From NCBI GenBank assembly GCA_026692725.1, contig JAPMUG010000005.1, positions 141,276 through 205,275 on the forward strand: DNA of 64,000 nucleotides, in the 5' to 3' direction. Below the pieces are notes generated by a model, which was not told the DNA's origin, ran no database searches, and saw only the letters and a list, made by a program, of their open reading frames with translations. Source of the DNA: Ecytonucleospora hepatopenaei (taxonomy: Eukaryota; Microsporidia; Enterocytozoonidae). Below are positions 10,213-20,273 of the stretch, in pieces; position 1 is the first letter of the stretch, and each line of letters opens with the position of its first letter. The translations under genes were made by a program, and so were the position numbers.

Positions 10213-12801
10213 TTATATTTCTATTATTGATTCCTTTTCTACCTTACTAATTTTCTTCATTAAACTATTTTTAAATTGATTTTTACTACTTTCATCATAT
10301 GATAAATTATTTCTTATCATTCCATCTATAATAATACACTCATTGATTGTAAGACAAGATATAAATGGTACTAAACAATCTAAATGCGTATAATCAGCTA
10401 TAAACTGCTTAAAAACATCAAAAAGTTCATATTTGCTAAATATTTTTTTACCAGTTGCATTTTTCTTTATGTTTTTACATAGAATTTTAGAAAGTTTGTT
10501 TTCTATAGGAATATTTCTGCTAAGATAAAAATATAGAATTAGAGAATTATCCTTAAGAATTTCACACAGTGTAAAAATACTAAGAGAAACATTCGTATTA
10601 GACATCTTTTCTTTACTATTTTCATTAGATAATAAATCTGGTCTTTTAAGTATGTTTGTAATTATAAAATCATATAAAATATCTTCTTCCATTTTAAAAT
10701 AGTGTAAATTATACAATCTAATGGCATTAAATATATTGCTAACAAAAACATTAAGATTTAATCTAATATACCAAGTTATAAAATCACATAGATTTATCAT
10801 AATAGTGTTAATTTTAATGGATGCATTTAAATCATCATCAAATGTTTTGTTTGTGTCATTTTCAATTTGATTATCGTTAACTAAAACATTAGTATTTTCT
10901 AAATGATTGATTTTAATATTGTTTTTTAATAAAATATCATCAATAAGTTCACAAAATGAAATTGTGGTTGAAATACCATTTTTGTTAGTAGAAAGTGGTG
11001 TTTTTATATTGAAAATCAATTCATTATCGTTTTCATTAAAACTACTGTTTTTGTTATTTTTACTTGAATTTATATCTTCATTTAAATTTTCTTTTACCTT
11101 CTTTATAATCATTTTTATATTTTGATAATTTTTATCTTTCATTTCCCACATTATTTTATAAAGAACCTCATTAAAACTGTTAAATGTGTTGTAATTTATT
11201 TCCACTGGATTAAAATGCTTTATAAGCAAGATCTTATCATTAACTTCACCCACATATTTTTTAAAATTATCAAAACCAACTTCTACCAATTTTTTTAGTA
11301 AGAAAACATATTCATCTGTATTTCTTATTCGTGTACTAAATAGTTGTAAAATATTTTCAATTGTTTCTGTATGCGAGAAAAAATCATTTTCTTTATTAAC
11401 ACCATTAAAAACATTAGAAATCAATGCACAAAATGCCTTTAACACATTATTGTTGTTTTTAAACTTATTTAAAGCATTAAAGAGAATTTTGTTGGCAAAA
11501 ACATCTCCAGTAACATTTAACAAGAAATTTTCAGAAATATTTTTATGGCCTGTAAATAATCTATTGATATTGGTTTTCTCCTTATTTGATTCGTAAGTTA
11601 AAAATTCAACAATATTTTCATAATTTTCTTCATCATTAATCATCGCACAAACATCCAAAATTCCATAAACACCACTTATACAAGAAAAATCTATTTTGTT
11701 TTTTATAAAAATCTCCAATACCTTATTTAATGTATTAAAACTCAAAATATTAGCATTTGTACATTTGGTTAGTGTCACAATCAACAATCTTTTTGTGGAA
11801 AGCATTAATTTTAAAATGGTTGTATTTTCTACATTTTCCTCTGTATTTTTAAGCTTAAAATGTTTTCTCAAATATTCCACAAGAGAATCATTAGTAAATA
11901 ATTTGGCACTATCTGGATCATTTTTCTTAGCCTTAAGATAATTAAGAAACATTTTAAGAACATTCTCATTGTTTATGTTCATTAATTTGTTAATTGATTC
12001 TTTGCTATTAAAAAGAAAACCATTATCAAAAGAATTCTTTTTTCCCATGTATTTATATAGAACTTTAAGTGCTTTTTTTCTTACACCTTCATTTGTGTCA
12101 AATAAAAGATTATACAATATTTTTGTAAACTTTTTATCGAATATATTTGATTGTGTGTCTAAATTATTTTTAAGATTCTTTAGTTTTCCACAATCATCTT
12201 TATTTCCATGCTTTTTTCTATTTTTATGCAAAACATCAACAATTCCCTCCAAAAACCCCAAACATTCTTTTCTTATAGAAGAATCTACGTCTCTACTCCT
12301 TGTTAATATAACATTTTCAACATAAATGTCGAAAAAATCTTTATTTTGTGCACAGTTTCTTTTAAAATCTTCTCTAAGATAATAAACAATCATTTTTACA
12401 GTAATGATTCTTTCTTGTCTTAAATTTGATTCACTTAAATGGACTAAAGCATCAACTTCATAGTTAAACATATTTTCATCATCTTTAAAATGCAATTGCG
12501 TAAAAACCTCACACAATTTTTTTATTGTCAAATTATTTTTATTAACACTGCTTTTAATTAAATGGACCAAGTCTTCTGTACAATCTGATTGTTTAATCAA
12601 CATTTTTACAATAGAATCAACACTATTACTTGAAAATAAATTATCATTATTTATGTCAAAACAAACTTCGCTTGTTAATTCTTTTTCTTCATGTAAATTA
12701 TCTTCTAAAACATCAATTTTATCTTCTTTTAAAACAGTACTTTTTATACTGCTTTCTTTTAAAGAGCTGTTATGCTTTTTATTTTCTTTAGTTTTACTCA
12801 T
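10213..12801 (-). CDS. SCC3: SCC3/STAG-like cohesin HEAT-repeat subunit
   Basis: 862 residues, helical throughout. A charged, disordered N-terminus (1-50) leads into helical repeats. At about 130-200 the segment ENVILTRSRDVDSSIRKECL, followed by TNEGVRKKALKVL, recalls the Scc3/STAG signature in which RYRDVxxxIR and later SxxVRxxxL helices follow each other. Scc3 binds the Scc1 kleisin and loads cohesin on DNA. The C-terminal half is diverged. A generic HEAT protein or a condensin subunit is the main alternative. It is convergent with MTR4 (76-bp spacer). Confidence 0.6.
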   Translation of the reverse strand: MSKTKENKKHNSSLKESSIKSTVLKEDKIDVLEDNLHEEKELTSEVCFDINNDNLFSSNSVDSIVKMLIKQSDCTEDLVHLIKSSVNKNNLTIKKLCEVFTQLHFKDDENMFNYEVDALVHLSESNLRQERIITVKMIVYYLREDFKRNCAQNKDFFDIYVENVILTRSRDVDSSIRKECLGFLEGIVDVLHKNRKKHGNKDDCGKLKNLKNNLDTQSNIFDKKFTKILYNLLFDTNEGVRKKALKVLYKYMGKKNSFDNGFLFNSKESINKLMNINNENVLKMFLNYLKAKKNDPDSAKLFTNDSLVEYLRKHFKLKNTEENVENTTILKLMLSTKRLLIVTLTKCTNANILSFNTLNKVLEIFIKNKIDFSCISGVYGILDVCAMINDEENYENIVEFLTYESNKEKTNINRLFTGHKNISENFLLNVTGDVFANKILFNALNKFKNNNNVLKAFCALISNVFNGVNKENDFFSHTETIENILQLFSTRIRNTDEYVFLLKKLVEVGFDNFKKYVGEVNDKILLIKHFNPVEINYNTFNSFNEVLYKIMWEMKDKNYQNIKMIIKKVKENLNEDINSSKNNKNSSFNENDNELIFNIKTPLSTNKNGISTTISFCELIDDILLKNNIKINHLENTNVLVNDNQIENDTNKTFDDDLNASIKINTIMINLCDFITWYIRLNLNVFVSNIFNAIRLYNLHYFKMEEDILYDFIITNILKRPDLLSNENSKEKMSNTNVSLSIFTLCEILKDNSLILYFYLSRNIPIENKLSKILCKNIKKNATGKKIFSKYELFDVFKQFIADYTHLDCLVPFISCLTINECIIIDGMIRNNLSYDESSKNQFKNSLMKKISKVEKESIIEI

Positions 12802-13057
12802 TATTTAAAAAATTTGTTTTTTAAAATTAAGTATAAATATGTTTATAATAAAACTAATCCTTTTATTATATACTTTCAGCAAATAAATTAGTATAATAAA
12901 TGTTTTAACAATATATTATAATATAATAAAAATAAAAATATTATAAAAGGTTCAAATAAAGGGATAAAAATTAAGCTATTTTTGCTAACAAAGTAAAAAA
13001 ATTAAGGTTAAAATATTTTTCTGAAAATACTTTAAAACAAAAACAGCTTAAACAAAT

Positions 13058-13765
13058 TTATTCAACAATATCTTCTATCAAAACATTCTCTTCAACACCT
13101 TCTCCAATTTGCAAAACCTTACCAGCTGTTTTTAACTCTACAAATGTACTTCTTCTACCTGCTATTGCTAAAAAATCATTTGCCACTATTCCTGACCCCA
13201 CAATATTTTTTCCCTGATTTATCGTAGAAGCAATTACGTCTACTTTGCATAATTCAGAAAGTTCTTTTAATTGCAAAGTGTTCATGTTTGGATGCACAAG
13301 CATTCCTTTATTATTCATACATGCATAAGAACCAACTAATTTTATGTCATCGAGTGATATCTTAAAAACAGGCACCTTTAAAACTTCTTCAAGTGCCGAG
13401 GTATTTTCAAAATCAGGATTTACCAAACATACATGGTCATTGCATAAAACATTATTTCCCAAAGCATTGCATTTATCATAAACACGTGCAACCATCACTT
13501 CTTCTGGCAAGCTATTTCTAATGTGCATAAGTTCCTGGTCATTGATAGTCTCACTACACGCTAATCCATATTTATTTCCAACGCATAAATTTCCTACAGT
13601 TTTAATATTTGCTATGGTAGTCTCAACAACAGGAAAAGATAGTTTTTCTTTAAGAAAATCAACTACGTTAGAGTGTTCAGCCCTTCCTACAATTGCATAA
13701 GCATTTGTCAAACAAATAAAAGATTTAACTTCACTATTACCCTCAAAGTCTAATTTTGTAAGCAT
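13058..13765 (-). CDS. TIF6: eIF6 / Tif6 ribosome anti-association factor
   Basis: 235 residues, near the usual 245. It matches the five-fold pseudo-symmetric eIF6 fold along its whole length: LTNAYAIVGRAEHSNVVDFL, TVGNLCVGNKYGLACSE, NNVLCNDHVCLVNPDF, VGSYACMNNKGMLVHPNM, INQGKNIVGSGIVANDFLA. The protein holds pre-60S subunits apart from 40S and is needed for 60S maturation. The disordered tail seen in animals is lost. On the minus strand a CCC motif lies about 45 nt upstream of the start (GGG near 13812). Confidence 0.96.
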   Translation of the reverse strand: MLTKLDFEGNSEVKSFICLTNAYAIVGRAEHSNVVDFLKEKLSFPVVETTIANIKTVGNLCVGNKYGLACSETINDQELMHIRNSLPEEVMVARVYDKCNALGNNVLCNDHVCLVNPDFENTSALEEVLKVPVFKISLDDIKLVGSYACMNNKGMLVHPNMNTLQLKELSELCKVDVIASTINQGKNIVGSGIVANDFLAIAGRRSTFVELKTAGKVLQIGEGVEENVLIEDIVE

Positions 13766-14050
13766 TTAAGATAAGAGAAAAATTCAAATAAAAAATCAAA
13801 GAAATTTGAATAGGGTAAAATTTTATTTATAAAATATTTTATTTTTTTCTTATTAATATTGTAGAATATGAGTGTACTTAAAACTCTATCTAGACAAAAA
13901 ATGTTATGATTGGTTAAAAAGTATAAGCTTATTTATAAGGTTCTATTCATTCAACAAATATACTAATTTGTACATTTACATTATTCTTTTTTTAAGAGTT
14001 TAAGCTTAACAATTTGACTTTTACAGTGTTCTTTAATTATTGTGAGATTT

Positions 14051-14554
14051 TTAACTCCCTGTAAAATAAAAAAAATATTTATCCAATAAGCCTTTTATTT
14101 CATTAACATAATTTTCTAAATGTATTATTACCATTGTTAAATTAAACTTTAAACAATTCATTTTATTACCTGCATCTTCATTGTTTTTGTTTTGTAAATA
14201 TTCCATATATCGTGTTATATAATAACTGTTATAATCATAGCACAAAAACAGAGAAATTTCATTAACAAAATTAAATGCTTTTGTAAAACTTTTATAAGTT
14301 TCTCTTGTATATTGTATTTGATTGCTTATCAACGCTTGCTTAAATTCACACAATGCATTTGTTAAAGAAATGCATTTTAATATTAATCTTGTATCTGGTT
14401 CATCAATGTGATTTCTTTTCTGTTTTAGAGATTTTTCTTGAAGAACAAAAAGTTCTGATATCAAAATATCAAGTTTTATCCAAGTTTTTCTTTCTATCTT
14501 AACTTTTTCTAAAGTATTGAAAATATTCAAAATATAAACAATTAAAAGTAACAT
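14051..14554 (-). CDS. secreted helical protein, family A, member 1
   Basis: 167 residues. A signal peptide (MLLLIVYILNIF) is followed by KIERKTWIKLDILI, shared in pattern with the next gene, and by alpha-helical sequence with few Pro or Gly. A landmark near residue 110 (LFLCYDYNSYYITRYMEYL) corresponds to the FKFDFY landmark of the paralogues. No transmembrane segment after the signal. A TATCCCTTT motif lies about 30 nt upstream. Predicted secreted; function unknown. It is the shortest and most diverged of six minus-strand relatives between 14.0 and 22.9 kb. Confidence 0.72.
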   Translation of the reverse strand: MLLLIVYILNIFNTLEKVKIERKTWIKLDILISELFVLQEKSLKQKRNHIDEPDTRLILKCISLTNALCEFKQALISNQIQYTRETYKSFTKAFNFVNEISLFLCYDYNSYYITRYMEYLQNKNNEDAGNKMNCLKFNLTMVIIHLENYVNEIKGLLDKYFFYFTGS

Positions 14555-14640
14555 ATAAAATTAATTAATTTTCTACTTCGTTAAAGGGATATATTTTAAA
14601 TTAAAAATATTTATTTATTTTTATATTAATACAAGTATAT

Positions 14641-15183
14641 TTATAAAATTTCTGTTAGTTTGATTGCTTGTTCATCCAAGAGACTTTTAAAATTTTTAAC
14701 GTCATCCTGTTGTATTGTTGGAAAGTCTGTGATTAAAAAGGTTATTGCAGATGAAAGGACTGTAAGTGAGTTATGAATTTTTCTTATTTTTTGTTTAGTT
14801 TTTTCTTTCTTTTCAGCATTTTCTGCATTTACCTCTAACTCATTTAAAAAAATTTCATAAAAATCAAATTTTAAATATGAAATAATATTACAAAAAACAC
14901 AATCAATTTGAACCAATTTTTTAGCACTAGCTTGATTTAAAGAAATTGTTTTATCAATATATAATTTTTTAATAGCCAACATATTTCCATGCAAATCTAA
15001 ATATCTTTTTACTCGATCTTCATAATTTTTAATAATTGATTTCTCAGATAAAGTTTTTAGTTCAAATTCCATTACATTTACACTTGTAGTTAAAGTGTCT
15101 ATTTTGATCCACGTTTCTCTCTCCAATCTCAATTTTTCTCTCGTGCAAAAACTTAAAAGTATAAAACAAAAAGAAAAATACAT
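14641..15183 (-). CDS. secreted helical protein, family A, member 2
   Basis: 180 residues. The signal peptide (MYFSFCFILLSFC) is followed by RLERETWIKIDTLTTSV, matching member 1. The helical body holds the landmark ISYLKFDFYEIFLNEL (about residues 100-115) and a coiled C-terminus (NFKSLLDEQAIKLTEIL) that matches member 3. It lies 86 bp upstream of member 1 with the same orientation, consistent with tandem duplication. A TAATCCTTT motif is about 35 nt upstream. Function unknown. Confidence 0.75.
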   Translation of the reverse strand: MYFSFCFILLSFCTREKLRLERETWIKIDTLTTSVNVMEFELKTLSEKSIIKNYEDRVKRYLDLHGNMLAIKKLYIDKTISLNQASAKKLVQIDCVFCNIISYLKFDFYEIFLNELEVNAENAEKKEKTKQKIRKIHNSLTVLSSAITFLITDFPTIQQDDVKNFKSLLDEQAIKLTEIL

Positions 15184-15814
15184 AATTATGAAAAGTTAAA
15201 TTTTTAAATTAAATTTAAAGGATTATAAACCTTATAAATTTTTTAAAAATTAATTTAATGCAATCAATTCAAATTTATTTTCTATTTTCACATTTTAAAC
15301 AATATTTATCATATAATTTAACATTTTTGGGATTATTAATTTTTTTGAAATGTTTTTAACTTTTAATGAATATTTTCATAAAGTTTTTTCTTTTAGTTTT
15401 TTATTTAAAAAATTGATTTATTTGATAAATTAGCTTCGATAGTTTATATTTAATATTTTATCAAACAAGATTTTACATACATATTTAAATATAAAATAAT
15501 TAATGACCTGAAAGCTTAACTATCAAATAAGAACTAAATAAATTTTAGAACAACTAAAACGAGATGTGTCACTCGCTAAATTTTCGCATTTTTGCTATTG
15601 GATAATGAAAATTCCCTTTTTATATTTTTTGCAAAGCTTACCTAGATGTCTGAAAGATAATTAATAAAATATAGCAACAACAGATACCTTGTTAAAATGT
15701 GTATAGTTTAATAAATACGCTAACAGCTAAAAATACATCATAAACTTTTATGAGCTTTTATTTGTAAATTTTAGTTCGTATATGACAAATATTATAGGAT
15801 AAATACAGCTACAT
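15184..15814. other. AT-rich spacer, no gene seen
   Basis: About 630 bp between family member 2 and the inverted-repeat element. I found no frame of interest on either strand, no tRNA-like fold and no simple repeat. It is the left flank of the transposon-rich island. Confidence 0.5.
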
Positions 15815-16018
15815 CCTCAAAAAAATCTCAAAGCCCTCAAAAAACCTCTAAACCAATAAATCATTTAAACCAAATATTTACCTTGGTTAATTGAAAATAA
15901 AGCTTCTAATTTATTGGTTGAAATACATCATTTGAGGGTCAAGAAAATAATTTAAGGGGCGTCGAACAGACTTTGTTGGTGAACAAATTTTTTTGAGGGC
16001 TTTGAGATTTTTTTGAGG
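15815..16018. mobile_element. short inverted-repeat (MITE-like) element
   Basis: A 30-nt sequence beginning CCTCAAAAAAATCTCAAAGC at 15815-15844 recurs as its exact reverse complement at about 15988-16018. The 140-bp interior has no coding capacity. Perfect arms of this length in otherwise low-complexity DNA point to a non-autonomous terminal-inverted-repeat element or a foldback. I could not identify a clear target-site duplication. Confidence 0.65.
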
Positions 16019-16234
16019 GTCGAGAAATATCCACCCTTTAATATTGCTTAAAAATTCTATAAATTTATCATTTTGAAAAAATTAGTATTAAAAAACCAAC
16101 AATTTACAATAGTAAGCAAAAGTATAAAGACTGTATTTTTTGAAGGTTTAATCAAATTTTTTCATACTTCTTAAATATATATAAATACTAAAAAATTTAC
16201 TAAAAACTGATTAATTCTCTTTATTTATTGTTAA

Positions 16235-16458
16235 TTTTTATGAACCCAGTGGGGTTCCGGTCTAACAAACCCCGAGTATAGAAACCCAGAATGGAGTTCC
16301 AAAGACTACAGCCAAGGCCCCCAGAAGAGTCCAAAGGTGATCGGTTGCAAAGCTGGTCAGGTTTTGGTAGGGCAAGGGCCCATATACAAGCATGGCCGGT
16401 TTTAAGTAAAACAGTTGAGGAAAAGTGTCCAGTGTGCGGTGAAATATTTAATTATTAG
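16235..16458 (+). pseudogene. GC-rich fragment ending in a CPVCG zinc-knuckle motif
   Basis: About 220 bp near 50% GC in DNA that is otherwise about 20% GC. A 55-codon frame from ATG 16291 (MEFQRLQPRPPEESKGDRLQ) ends in VEEKCPVCGEIFNY and a stop at 16456-16458. The base composition and the isolated CxxC near a C-terminus suggest a captured piece of a mobile element or other foreign gene, not a native gene. The 16291 start is arbitrary. Next to it (about 16700-16800) is another short coding-looking shred (LYRPNQPDKFSIRLKPRN) ending in a stop. No family assigned. Confidence 0.4.
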
Positions 16459-16852
16459 AAGTAGTAAATAAATTTTTAGTTGTAAAAAAATTTTTATGTA
16501 TATTATGTAAATGAAAATTTTATTTACGCAGATAAATAAAATTTTAACTACGCAAAAATATCAAGAATTTATTAATTTATTTTATATCAAAGGTTTTCAA
16601 ATACTTATTTGCAGCGTTTCTTTATTGTACCTATAAGTTTTTTAAATAAAATGTCTGGAATTTCTTCCTATGCTTGTAAAATTGTTTTTTAGGTCCTTTA
16701 TAAACTTAAAGGAATACCTTAATCATACACTCTACAGACCAAACCAACCCGATAAATTTTCAATTAGATTAAAGCCTAGGAACATGAAGGTCAATTTAAT
16801 ACTGTAATACCCTTTTCCTCAAAAAATCCCGCCATTTCACCTTTAACATGTA

Positions 16853-18284
16853 CAGTACTGTAAGTAAAAAAATGAGAAATGTCTTAGACCTCTAGAAACA
16901 TCTTCACATTTTCTACAAAACACTCTTTGATGCTGTTTTTATACCACTTAAAAGTATCTTTTTTGTTTTTTTAATAAACTCTTTTTTTAAAACATACATC
17001 AAAATTTATTTAAAAAGTGTAAGTAAAAAATGAGAAATCACTTTCCCTCCATAGTACTTTAAAAAATAAATTTTTAATGTTCCTTTTATGTCTAAACACA
17101 TTAATTATATTAGTAAAAGACGAATTTTGGCTTTACGTGATGAAAATTATATTTATAAGGAAATTTATAATAAAGCAAAAATACCACTGGCTACAGTGGG
17201 TAGAATCATTAAAAACAGCATGGAAAGGGGGACTACAGACCGAAAATACGATTCTGAAACATCTTTTAAAGTTCCAAGGCTCAAGAAATCTTTATAATTA
17301 AGATATTAACATCAGATGAATGTTTTTTTAAAGAAATAACTAATAAAATTGACAAAAAATTTAATTGTAAACTCAGTCGTACAACAGTGATCAATATCTA
17401 ACATGAATTGACATTGTATATTTTTTGCGACTGAAAAGGTTTTTTTGAGTAAAAAATATTAATTTTAAAAATAAAAAATCAATAGATTGGATATATGTTT
17501 CAGACGACCAATGGACGCAGGTTTTATGGTCAGATGAGTCCCTTTGAGTTATATACTAATTTTAAAAAGTTTTATGTTAGAAGAAAATATACAAAAAGTA
17601 TTTATTAAAAAAATTAACAGGTACAATTAAACATGGAGGAGGCAAAAATCAGTTTTGGGGCTGTTTTTCATATTATGGTGTTGGGAATTTGTTCTGATCA
17701 AGGGCAATATGTAAAAATTTCAATATTTAGACATATTAAAGAATAACCTTGAAGAATCTATTAATATGATGAACCTAACTAGCCAATTTTCCAACAAGAT
17801 AATGATCCGAAACATACAAGAAAGCGCGTAAAAGTGTTTTTGGAGCTTTTCAACTTCGTAACAATAAAATGACCATCTAAGTCACCGGATCTGAACCCTA
17901 TTGAACATTTATGGGCCTATATTAAAAAGAAACTATCAGGTTTCAGGGCGAAAAATGATCAGGAATTATTCGCAGAGGTGGAGCAAATTTGGTACAGTAT
18001 AAAACCTGAGGTGTTACAGAACCTGGTTTTAAGTATGAAAAAGAGGGTTTTAGCAGTTTATAAGGCAAAAGGAGGTCCTACTAAATATTAAATTTATTTT
18101 TATCATTTTTTACTTACATCAAGGGTATAAAAAATCATTTTTGCCGTTAAAAAATCAATTTTCAGAATTTAATAAAATAATAAATAAATGATACGTTACT
18201 TAACCCTTATAAAAATTTTATTAAATTAAAAAACCATAATTTATTAAAGACTTAGAACGATTCTCATTTTTACTTACACTATTG
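16853..18284 (+). mobile_element. Tc1/mariner element with IR/DR ends
   Basis: The ends start CAGTACTGTAAGTAAAAAAA (left) and CAATAGTGTAAGTAAAAATG (right, on the complement), and TA dinucleotides flank both sides (16851-16852 and 18285-18286), the Tc1 target duplication. Second copies of the core GTAAGTAAAAAATGA occur inside, at 17018-17040 on the left and 18102-18120 on the complement at the right, each about 160-165 bp in from the outer copy. That is the double direct-repeat (IR/DR) arrangement known from some Tc1 transposons. The element is about 1.43 kb and sits between two members of the secreted helical family. Confidence 0.88.
17088..18091 (+). pseudogene. decayed Tc1-type DD34E transposase
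   Basis: The N-terminal frame from 17088 has a helix-turn-helix (ISKRRILALRDENYIYKEIY; LATVGRIIKNSM), then stops at 17297. Catalytic-core pieces lie in other frames: WSDES with the first Asp at 17533, HGGGKNQFWGCFS, FQQDNDPKHT with the second Asp at 17798, and SPDLNPIEHLWAYIKKKL with the Glu 34 residues further on. Stops occur at TGA codons just after the first Asp and at 17870-17872. The last 220 nt remain open to TAA 18089-18091. Multiple frameshifts and stops make it inactive. Confidence 0.9.
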
Positions 18285-18311
18285 TAGCTTTTGTTAAAAT
18301 TTATTCCCGTT

Positions 18312-18881
18312 TTATAGCATGTTGCTTAATTTTTGATGTTGTTCTACTAAAAATCTTTTTAAGTTAAAAATTTCTGATTCAAATGGAAATAAATCAAAAT
18401 AAGCATTTACAAATACATTAAGTTTTTCTATGCAAAGAGTGATTACTAAAATTTTTGTTTTGATTTCTTCTTTAAGTTTTAATATTTTTTGTTTAGTATC
18501 TTTAAGAATGTTTAGCCTTTGTAATTTTACAAGTTTATCCATGTAAAAGTCATAAAAATCAAACTTACACACTTTTGCAATTTCATCAAACATTGAACAA
18601 ATCTTGTTTAACCTATGATTTATATGATGATTTGGTGATATTCTTTCATTTAATTGTTTTTCAATTTCCAAAAAATCAGTTTTTAGCTTTATTAGTTCTT
18701 CAACAGATTTTTCTAAAGAATCCAATGGTAAAAATCCCATTTCTAGTTTAATTTCATTACATGCTATTTCTGTTTTATATTCAAAATTTATTACTTTTTG
18801 TAGAATTATCATTTTTTCATCTTCTACTGATGTAGCTGAATTAGAAGCACCAAATAATGTTCTAAAAAGTATTATTAACAT
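18312..18881 (-). CDS. secreted helical protein, family A, member 3
   Basis: 189 residues. The signal peptide (MLIILFRTLFGASNS) is followed by helices with LDSLEKSVEELIKLKTDFLE, the landmark AKVCKFDFYDFYMDKLVKLQ (about residues 100-118) and a coiled end (FNLKRFLVEQHQKLSNML) closely resembling member 2. The transposon inserted between these two genes, so they were probably once adjacent. The TATCCTTTTT motif is about 50 nt upstream. Predicted secreted, function unknown. Confidence 0.75.
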   Translation of the reverse strand: MLIILFRTLFGASNSATSVEDEKMIILQKVINFEYKTEIACNEIKLEMGFLPLDSLEKSVEELIKLKTDFLEIEKQLNERISPNHHINHRLNKICSMFDEIAKVCKFDFYDFYMDKLVKLQRLNILKDTKQKILKLKEEIKTKILVITLCIEKLNVFVNAYFDLFPFESEIFNLKRFLVEQHQKLSNML

Positions 18882-19027
18882 TAAAATTATAATAAATATT
18901 CAAATGTTAAATTTTTTAATAAAAATAAAAAAGGATATTTTAAATTAAAATAATTTCATATGGCATATTAAACTAATTTAAAAACAATAAGTTTTAAATC
19001 ATTTGTTAAAATATCTCAAAACTAAAT

Positions 19028-19612
19028 TTATTCTATTGAATTCTCTAATTCTATAATTTTGCTTATTTGATGTTGCATAAAAAAAGATAAATCTATAATG
19101 TATTGTAAATTTGCAAGTAAATTTTCTTGAATTAGTTCTTTTAACTCTTCTAATTTATTTTCCAGTTGTTGTTTTGTATTTATCATATGGGTTTTTAATT
19201 CTTTTAGAAGTTTTTCTTCTTCTTCTTTTAGGCCATTTGATTCTTTAATTTTTTGTATTTGAGTACTAAAAGTGAGAAAAAAATCAAGCTTAAATAATAC
19301 ACAAACACTATTTAAAACTTCTTTTATCTTTGCAACAAAATTAACCTTATTTCTATTATGTTCATTTATAACTTCCTGATTTACACTTCTTTTTTGTTTA
19401 AAATACTCTTTCCATAATAAAATAAAAGCATTAAATTCTTCTTCCATAAAAATAAAAGAATTTAAGTTACTGAATACTTCATCTCTTAGCGATAAAGATT
19501 TAAATAACAGTCTTTTATAAGAAGAAACACCCGTTTCTTGTAAAGTATTAGGATTAGATGCACATGTTATAATTTTAAATAAATATAATAGTTTGACAAC
19601 ACTGTAAAACAT
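19028..19612 (-). CDS. secreted helical protein, family A, member 4
   Basis: 194 residues. The hydrophobic leader (MFYSVVKLLYLFKIITCAS) is followed by a helical body. FMEEEFNAFILLWKEYFKQK aligns with the corresponding helix of the 20.2 and 22.9 kb relatives, and VLFKLDFFLTFSTQIQKI is the family landmark. A Glu/Lys/Leu-rich coiled coil follows (EEEEKLLKELKTHMINTKQQ). It therefore links the two subgroups of the family. An AACCCTTTT motif lies about 35 nt upstream. Function unknown. Confidence 0.75.
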   Translation of the reverse strand: MFYSVVKLLYLFKIITCASNPNTLQETGVSSYKRLLFKSLSLRDEVFSNLNSFIFMEEEFNAFILLWKEYFKQKRSVNQEVINEHNRNKVNFVAKIKEVLNSVCVLFKLDFFLTFSTQIQKIKESNGLKEEEEKLLKELKTHMINTKQQLENKLEELKELIQENLLANLQYIIDLSFFMQHQISKIIELENSIE

Positions 19613-19712
19613 TTAGAATATAAATTAATAAAATATTAATATTTTAAAAGGGTTTTTTATTAAAAAATAAATAAATTAAAATTAAGAAAGTATTTCAAGC
19701 ATAAATTTTATT

Positions 19713-20273
19713 TTATTGTATGCGTTGTAAATTAAATAGTTGAAAATTGTAAAATTCTCTTAAAATCAACATATGATCATCTTCTTTTAATTGATAAGTT
19801 TGTTGTTGTTCATTTACCATGAATATAAAAAGTTCTATTCGATTACAGATAGTTTTTATCTTCTCAAATAATTCTGATATTTTATTATCATTGCACCCAT
19901 TTCTATTTTGAAATCTAAGCATTAATTTATGCCGGTCTAAAACATTGGCAAGATCAACACTCATTAGAATATTGGTGATCTTACCAATAAGAATGTAAAT
20001 GTCATCTTTTAAGCTTGTTAATAAATTGTTTGGTTGTTCATCACTATTTGTATCAATTAATGAACACAATTTTAAGTTTTTTGTCCAAATTCCTAATAAA
20101 TCATTTATTTCTTGTTCCATGTATTCATCTTCTTTTATATTTTCTTTTAAGTGTTCTTCAATTTGCATTGATTTTATTAATAAATTTTCTAAAGTTACCT
20201 TTAAATCCATTTCATCAATAGATGCACATTTTAACATACAAACAAAAATAAAAAATAACACAAAATTATACAT
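19713..20273 (-). CDS. secreted helical protein, family B, member 1
   Basis: 186 residues. The signal peptide (MYNFVLFFIFVCMLKCAS) is followed by EYMEQEINDLLGIWTKNLKL, the landmark KITNILMSVDLANVLDRH, and a coiled segment with FEKIKTICNRIELFIFMVN. It shares its motif order and the SVDxA landmark with the 22.9 kb gene, forming a subgroup beside members with FDFY. CCC of TTTCCCTTT is about 8 nt upstream of the start, which supports that start. Function unknown. Confidence 0.75.
   Translation of the reverse strand: MYNFVLFFIFVCMLKCASIDEMDLKVTLENLLIKSMQIEEHLKENIKEDEYMEQEINDLLGIWTKNLKLCSLIDTNSDEQPNNLLTSLKDDIYILIGKITNILMSVDLANVLDRHKLMLRFQNRNGCNDNKISELFEKIKTICNRIELFIFMVNEQQQTYQLKEDDHMLILREFYNFQLFNLQRIQ

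Noticed and set aside
16240..16330. tRNA-like GGTTCCGGTC element in the GC-balanced patch
   Set aside because: Could not complete acceptor, D and anticodon arms at the expected spacing.
17077..17301. 74-codon frame beginning MFLLCLNTLIILVKDEF
   Set aside because: Overlaps the helix-turn-helix frame of the Tc1 transposase in another phase; no independent support.
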